Positions 59,848 to 64,000 of a stretch of 64,000 bases of DNA are shown in pieces (positions within the stretch are counted from its first letter, which is position 1; each line of letters begins with the position of its first letter). The notes below the pieces were generated by a model. That model had not been told where the DNA came from and ran no database searches. It was given only the letters and a program-made list of their open reading frames with translations. The stretch is from NCBI GenBank assembly GCA_016937575.1, contig JAFHKN010000002.1:2356001-2420000 (forward strand), written 5' to 3'. The position numbers were made by a program, and so were the translations under genes. The DNA comes from Roseomonas aeriglobus (GTDB lineage Bacteria; Pseudomonadota; Alphaproteobacteria; Sphingomonadales; Sphingomonadaceae).

Positions 59848-60099
59848 TCAGCGCTGGTTTCGCATGTGCCGCACCTGCATCGCGATGCGGCGGATCGTGC
59901 CGATCACCATCAGCCCCAGCGCCAGCGCAATGAACAGGACGGGCACAACGCGCGGGATGCCGGGCAGGACGGTGCCGCGGACGACGGCAATTACCACGCC
60001 CAGCGCGGCAAGGACCAGGCCCAGACGATGGGGGCCGAGGACCGCGTGGGCGAGCGCGACCTCATAGTCCTGCGACCGCGGGTCGGGTAGTTCGCTCAT
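59848..60099 (-). CDS. Small two-helix membrane protein
   Basis: Protein of 83 residues: GLVLAALGVVIAVVRGTVL and VVPVLFIALALGLMVIGTI are membrane helices, flanked by charged ends. The ATG at 60099 overlaps the GNAT stop by 4 nt; the in-frame extension upstream is GNAT shadow. It is the last gene of a LysR-GNAT-membrane protein operon. Function unknown. Confidence 0.65.
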   Translation of the reverse strand: MSELPDPRSQDYEVALAHAVLGPHRLGLVLAALGVVIAVVRGTVLPGIPRVVPVLFIALALGLMVIGTIRRIAMQVRHMRNQR

Positions 60100-60635
60100 C
60101 GCGGCCATTCCGCGCGCAACAGGCCCCAGATGAAGCTGTCGCGGACGCCGATGTGCGTTTCCCATTCCGCGCGCAGCCGCCCTTCGCAGGTGAAGCCCAG
60201 CCGCGTGAGAAGCGCGTTGGACGCAGCGTTATCGGGATCGGTGTCGGCCATGATGCGGCGGTGGCCTTCGTCGAACAGGACCTCGATCAGCCGCGCGACG
60301 GCTTCGCGCGCATAGCCGGCGCCCCAGTGGCGGCGGACGAGCAGATAGCCGATTTCCGCAACCCCGGGCCGCCTCTCTCCGGCGGCGAGCGTCCCGATCG
60401 GCGTACCCGTCGCGCGATCGACCATCGCCCAGCCGCGCCAGTCGGATTTGGTGACCCGCGGCGCCAGATACGCGCGGGTTTCCTCGAGGGTAGTGTGCGG
60501 CGCGCTGGACCACCAGCGCATCAGATCGGCGTCGCCATAGCCCTCGAACAGCCAGTCCGCGTCATCGATCGCCAGCGGGCGCATGTCGAGCCGCGCGCTC
60601 GCGAACCGCGCGTTGCGGAACGGCGCCTCGGTCAT
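60096..60635 (-). CDS. GNAT family N-acetyltransferase
   Basis: Protein of 179 residues of the RimJ/RimL type: LDMRPLAIDDADWLFEGYGD, WAMVDRATGTPIGTLA, AEIGYLLVRRHWGAGYAREAVARLIEVLF (acetyl-CoA pyrophosphate loop) and ADTDPDNAASNALLTRLGFTCEGRLR. It acetylates an amine, substrate unknown. ATG at 60635 overlaps the LysR stop by 4 nt. A shared transcript with the LysR gene and the small membrane protein is evident. Confidence 0.88.
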   Translation of the reverse strand: MTEAPFRNARFASARLDMRPLAIDDADWLFEGYGDADLMRWWSSAPHTTLEETRAYLAPRVTKSDWRGWAMVDRATGTPIGTLAAGERRPGVAEIGYLLVRRHWGAGYAREAVARLIEVLFDEGHRRIMADTDPDNAASNALLTRLGFTCEGRLRAEWETHIGVRDSFIWGLLRAEWPR

Positions 60636-61420
60636 GCGGCAAGCGCGTCGACCAGCGCTTTCACCTTCTTCTGTCGCCATTGCGGCAGCGGCGCGACGAG
60701 CCAATAGCCGTTGGCCGAGGCACGCGGTTCGCCGACCACCACGACGCGGCCGCTCGCGATATCGCCGCGCGCAAGCAATTCGGGCACGCAGGCCCGGCCA
60801 AGCCCGGCGGCAGCGGCGTCGATCGCGAGGCCGGCGTCACCGACGCGAACGAGCGCGGCGGCATCCTCCCCTTGGCAACCGGGCCAGGCGATGGCGGTAT
60901 CGGCACCACCACCGGGTGCGGCCACGACGACCATGCCGTCGCTTTCCAGTGCCTCGCCTTCATGCTCACCCGGGCCGGTGCCCCAGCGGACGGCGAGGTC
61001 GAGGTTCGCCTGGGTGAAGTCGATCTCCTCATCCGCGACGATCGCGAAGCGCAAATCGGGGTCGGCGCCGGCGAGCGTGGCGAGCCGCGGCATCAGCCAT
61101 TTGGCGGTCAGGTCGCGCGGGGCGGCGATGGTCAGCACCTTCGACGACTGGCCGGCCTGCATCGCGCGAACCGATTCCTCGAACTGAAGGAAGCCCGAGC
61201 GCAGCGCGGCGAGGCCGGCTTCGCCTTCGGGGGTCAGCTCCAGGCCTTTGGTCGTGCGGCGGAACAGGACGGTGCCGAGCGTTTCCTCCAGTGCGCGAAT
61301 CTGCTGGCCGACCGCGGCGGGCGTCACGGCGAGCTCGTCGGCGGCGCGGGTGAACGACAAATGCCGCGCGGCGGCGTCGAGGACGCGCAGACCGTTGAGG
61401 GGAAGGTGGGTGCGTTTCAT
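60632..61420 (-). CDS. LysR family transcriptional regulator
   Basis: Protein of 262 residues. HTH THLPLNGLRVLDAAARHLSFTRAADELAVTPAAVGQQIRALEETLGTVLFRR, GcvA-like, then a substrate-binding domain (VLTIAAPRDLTAKWLMPRLATL, FTQANLDLAVRWG, GLGRACVPELLARGDI). Start chosen at ATG 61420. As first gene of an overlapping operon with a GNAT enzyme and a small membrane protein, it may control that operon itself. Ligand unknown. Confidence 0.9.
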   Translation of the reverse strand: MKRTHLPLNGLRVLDAAARHLSFTRAADELAVTPAAVGQQIRALEETLGTVLFRRTTKGLELTPEGEAGLAALRSGFLQFEESVRAMQAGQSSKVLTIAAPRDLTAKWLMPRLATLAGADPDLRFAIVADEEIDFTQANLDLAVRWGTGPGEHEGEALESDGMVVVAAPGGGADTAIAWPGCQGEDAAALVRVGDAGLAIDAAAAGLGRACVPELLARGDIASGRVVVVGEPRASANGYWLVAPLPQWRQKKVKALVDALAA

Positions 61421-61429
61421 CTCAGTCAG

Positions 61430-61525
61430 CCTCACCCTTCCCACCCGGCTGCGCCGGGCGGGCCCCGACCCTCTCCCATTGGGAGAGGGAGGGAGGCGCG
61501 TAGCGCCGGAAGGGGGAGGGTGAGG
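61430..61525. repeat. REP-like element with perfect inner hairpin
   Basis: CCTCACCCT (61430-61438) and AGGGTGAGG (61517-61525) frame the element; CCCTCTCCC-ATT-GGGAGAGGG at 61469-61489 is a perfect 9-bp hairpin. It lies between apaG and the LysR gene and may end the apaG transcript. Confidence 0.75.
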
Positions 61526-61534
61526 TCATCACGC

Positions 61535-61951
61535 TCACGCCCCCACCGCCGGCGCGGCCAGCGCGAATTTCGGGATCGCCACGTCGAACGTCCGCCCCTC
61601 GTCATCGACCATCCGGTAACTGCCCTGCATCGCGCCCGTCGGCGTCGACAGCGGGCAGCCCGAGACATAATCATAGCTCGCCCCCGGCGCGATGACGGGT
61701 TGCTCGCCGACGACGCCCTCACCCTCCACCGAATGGCGCGCACCGCGGCCGTCGGTGATGATCCAATGGCGGGTCAGCAGCTGAATGGTGCGGTCGGAGC
61801 CGTTTTCGATACGGATATGATAGGCCCAGAACCAGCGGCCGCGGCCCGGCTCCGACTGGTCGGCGAGGTAGCTGACCGAGACGCGGACGCCCACGCCGTC
61901 GGTATCGGCGGCATGGGTGAACAGCGCGTCCATCATGCCGCCCTCGCTCAC
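61535..61951 (-). CDS. apaG: ApaG domain protein
   Basis: Protein of 138 residues. VGVRVSVSYLADQSEPGRGRWFWAYHIRIENGSDRTIQLLTRHWIITDGRG and GASYDYVSGCPLSTPTGAMQGSYRMVDDEG are diagnostic of ApaG (DUF525). It often accompanies RNA or phosphonucleotide-related genes; function is unclear. The GTG start overlaps the metZ stop as GTGA, so the two are co-transcribed. Confidence 0.95.
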   Translation of the reverse strand: MSEGGMMDALFTHAADTDGVGVRVSVSYLADQSEPGRGRWFWAYHIRIENGSDRTIQLLTRHWIITDGRGARHSVEGEGVVGEQPVIAPGASYDYVSGCPLSTPTGAMQGSYRMVDDEGRTFDVAIPKFALAAPAVGA

Positions 61952-63156
61952 AGCCCGGCCGCCTTGAGCGCCTGGTCGAGGTCGTCGATCAGGTCGTCGG
62001 GATCTTCGAGGCCAACGTTCAGGCGAAGCATGCCTTCGGTCACGCCCATTTCGATGCGCTTGTCCTCGGCGACGCCCGAATGGGTGGTCGAGGCCGGATG
62101 CGTCATCAGCGAACGCGAATCGCCGATGTTGTTCGAGATATCGATCAACTGGAGCGCGTCGAGCAGCGCATGGGCCTGGGCGCGCCCGCCATCCAGTTTG
62201 ATCGCGAAGATGCAGCCGGCCATCGCCATCTGGGACATGGCGAGATCATGCTGGGGGTGGCTCGGCAGCCCGGGGAAGAGGACCTGCGGTACGCGCCCTT
62301 CCAAGAACGCCGCGACCTTGAGCGCGGATTCGCTCTGACGACGGATGCGCAGGTCGAGCGTCTCCAGCCCCTTCAGCACCACCCAGGCATTGAAGGCGCT
62401 GAGCGTCGGGCCGGTGTTGCGGGTGAAGGGCAACAGCGTGTTGGTGATAAAATCCTCGGTCCCGCAGACCGCGCCTGCCAGCACGCGGCCCTGCCCGTCC
62501 ATCATCTTGGTCGCGGAATAGGCGGTAACGTCGGCACCGAACGCCATCGGGCGCTGGAGCGCGGGCGTCGCAAACGCATTGTCGACGACCGTGGTGATGC
62601 CGCGATCACGCGCCAGGCCGCAGACGGCCGCCAAATCGACGACGTCCATCGTCGGGTTGGCCGGCGTTTCGAAGAACCAGACCTTGGTGTTGGGCTTGCT
62701 CGCGTCGACGAAGGCCTGTGTGTCGCGGGCGTCGACGATCGTCGTTTCGATCCCGAACTTCGGCAGCAGCGTATCGGTCAGCCAGCGGCACGATCCGAAC
62801 GCCGCGCGCCCGCCGACCAGATGATCGCCCGCCGACAGCTGGCAGAGCAGCGCCGCGGTCATCGCCGCCATGCCGCTGGCCATCGTCCGGCACGCCTCGG
62901 CCCCCTCCAGCAGGGCGATGCGGTGTTCGAGCATTTCGACCGTCGGGTTCTGCAACCGCGAATAGGTCATACCCGCCTGCTCGCCGGCAAAGCGCGCCGC
63001 GGCGTCGCCCGCACAATCGTAAGCATAGCCCGACGTGAGGAACAGCGCCTCGCTCGTCTCGCCGAATTCGCTGCGCGCGGTGCCGCCGCGAACGGCCTGA
63101 GTCGCGGGGCGCCAGTGGCGCGTGATGCTGGGGTCCTGTCCGGTTCGCCGCTTCAT
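61948..63156 (-). CDS. metZ: O-succinylhomoserine sulfhydrylase
   Basis: Protein of 402 residues of the Cys/Met-metabolism PLP family. MTYSRLQNPTVEMLEHRIALLEGAEAC, VVDNAFATPALQRP, and the Schiff-base Lys217 in TAYSATKMMDGQGR mark the fold; the C-terminal NIGDSRSLMTHPASTTHSG is typical of MetZ/MetB. It makes homocysteine from O-succinylhomoserine and sulfide. Paired with apaG. No recognisable SAM riboswitch was seen in the 97-nt upstream region. Confidence 0.92.
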   Translation of the reverse strand: MKRRTGQDPSITRHWRPATQAVRGGTARSEFGETSEALFLTSGYAYDCAGDAAARFAGEQAGMTYSRLQNPTVEMLEHRIALLEGAEACRTMASGMAAMTAALLCQLSAGDHLVGGRAAFGSCRWLTDTLLPKFGIETTIVDARDTQAFVDASKPNTKVWFFETPANPTMDVVDLAAVCGLARDRGITTVVDNAFATPALQRPMAFGADVTAYSATKMMDGQGRVLAGAVCGTEDFITNTLLPFTRNTGPTLSAFNAWVVLKGLETLDLRIRRQSESALKVAAFLEGRVPQVLFPGLPSHPQHDLAMSQMAMAGCIFAIKLDGGRAQAHALLDALQLIDISNNIGDSRSLMTHPASTTHSGVAEDKRIEMGVTEGMLRLNVGLEDPDDLIDDLDQALKAAGL

Positions 63157-63253
63157 GAAACCCGCTTTGGAGGCACAGACGCCCGAGCGTCAACACCGAG
63201 GGTTGTTCGGACCGGCGCGGTCGGGCAAGCCGGGGGCAGGCCGGGGGACCGAC

Positions 63254-64000
63254 ATGGATGTGAAGACACGCGCTCAACAGCCGATAATGGCTGCGCTGCT
63301 GATCGGAATCGCGGCGCAGCTGCTCTTCTCGATCGGCGTGACCCGTCCGTCCACTTTAGTGTTCGACGAGGTCCATTATGTCCCCGCCGCACGCGTACTG
63401 GCCGCCCGCGAGCGGCCGACGAACACCGAACACCCGCTGCTCGGCAAGACGATCATCGCGACCGGGATGGATCTGTTCGGCGACACGTCGCTTGGCTGGC
63501 GGGCGATGTCGACGGTCGCAGGCACGGCAACCGTCCTCGGCGTCTTCGCGATCCTGTTCCTGCTGTTCGGGTCGGTCGCAACGGCAAGCTATGGCGCCCT
63601 GTTCGCGGGGGTGAACATGACGCTGTTCGTCCACGCGCGGATCGCGATGCTGGAGCCGTTTCTGGGCGCGTTCGTCACCTTGGGAATCGCGGCGCTGCTG
63701 TGGGCGATGCGGGCTCCGCGCGAGACGGTGACGCGTCGATGGATACTCGGCGCCGTGCTGCTCGGTCTCGCGACCGGAGTAAAATGGACTGCTGCGCCCT
63801 ACATCGCCTTCGCCGCCGTCGCCTTCCTCGCCGTCCGCGAAAAGATGCCGGCGGCGTGGCCGGGGCTCGGGCGGGTGCGGGCGCTCGCGCTGCTCGGCGG
63901 GGCGAGTGTCGCCGCCTATTTCGCGATCTTCTGGCCAGCCTTCCAGTATCGCGAGGGCGCGGTGACGCTGGCGCGGCTGATCCCGCTGCAGCGCGAGATG
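63254..64000 (+). CDS. PMT-family glycosyltransferase (dolichyl-phosphate-mannose-protein mannosyltransferase type), cut by window edge
   Basis: 249 codons remain open to the last base, so the gene continues beyond the window. N-terminal LLIGIAAQLLFSIGV helix, then VFDEVHYVPAARVLAARERPTNTEHPLLGK with the DE pair and the H-P-L-L-G-K run of GT-39/PMT proteins, and later hydrophobic helices (FAILFLLFGSVATASYGALFA, FVTLGIAALLWAM, WILGAVLLGLATGVKWTAAPY). It transfers sugar from a polyprenyl-phosphate donor. ATG at 63254. Target unknown. Confidence 0.85.
   Translation, partial: MDVKTRAQQPIMAALLIGIAAQLLFSIGVTRPSTLVFDEVHYVPAARVLAARERPTNTEHPLLGKTIIATGMDLFGDTSLGWRAMSTVAGTATVLGVFAILFLLFGSVATASYGALFAGVNMTLFVHARIAMLEPFLGAFVTLGIAALLWAMRAPRETVTRRWILGAVLLGLATGVKWTAAPYIAFAAVAFLAVREKMPAAWPGLGRVRALALLGGASVAAYFAIFWPAFQYREGAVTLARLIPLQREM

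Noticed and set aside
63157..63253. SAM riboswitch upstream of metZ
   Set aside because: I looked for the CTAAAG-type SAM-II core on the leftward strand and did not find it.

Overview
The window looks like a chromosomal segment of a high-GC alphaproteobacterium of the sphingomonad type. Support: three large TonB-dependent receptors with the IVVTGSR-type N-terminus common in this group, a tRNA-Trp / secE / nusG block, a feruloyl-CoA synthetase of the ADP-forming acyl-CoA synthetase type paired with a hydratase-lyase, and very compact operons in which start and stop codons overlap by 1 or 4 nt.

About 1-38.7 kb is an accessory catabolic region for plant or lignin-derived aromatic acids and esters. 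Positions 1-4.6 kb hold a leftward ferulate operon (aromatic-acid MFS importer, vanillin-type aldehyde dehydrogenase, a DUF3237 protein, feruloyl-CoA hydratase-lyase, start of a feruloyl-CoA synthetase). Next come a MetE-C-like methyltransferase, a Tat-exported PhoD phosphatase/phosphodiesterase and a first TonB receptor. Two MarR regulators (10.7-11.8 kb) diverge from an eight-gene rightward operon (11.9-21.6 kb) in which every junction overlaps: a complete TRAP transporter, four class III (CaiB/BaiF) CoA-transferases, and a 775-residue protein resembling two fused 2-hydroxyacyl-CoA dehydratase subunits but with only two cysteines. One CoA-transferase (15938-16915) lacks the catalytic Asp. 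This is the best candidate for an undescribed system. The known precedent is the anaerobic Fld/Had type of pathway, a class III CoA-transferase plus an iron-sulphur dehydratase plus an activator; here the iron-sulphur ligands and the activator are missing.

From 21.7 to 33.9 kb the leftward strand carries two more TonB receptors, a CocE-type esterase, a tannase/feruloyl esterase that overlaps its receptor gene by 1 nt, and an overlapping P450 / CapA-like / membrane-protein operon. From 33.9 to 38.7 kb lies a probable LacI-family regulon: the regulator, two secreted alpha/beta hydrolases and an MmgE/PrpD protein. Three near-identical 14-bp operators sit at its gene starts, one of them shared with the P450 operon.

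From 38.9 kb onward the content is more ordinary and core-like: ArsR/SDR, DUF192, a double cold-shock protein, recX, a fatty-acyl-AMP ligase, a GGDEF/EAL protein, tRNA-Trp, secE, nusG, a DUF418 protein, a Crp/Fnr regulator, a putative HTH protein, a ferredoxin, a DNA glycosylase, parE, an AIM24-like protein, a GNAT/LysR operon, apaG, metZ and the start of a PMT-family glycosyltransferase. Several families of short inverted-repeat (REP-like) elements lie between genes.

Working model (inference): TonB receptors import aromatic esters or glyco-esters, periplasmic esterases and the tannase release acids, the MFS and TRAP carriers bring acids into the cytoplasm, CoA is attached either by ligase (ferulate) or by transferases (TRAP operon), side chains are shortened, and the P450 and MetE-like proteins may deal with methoxyl groups.
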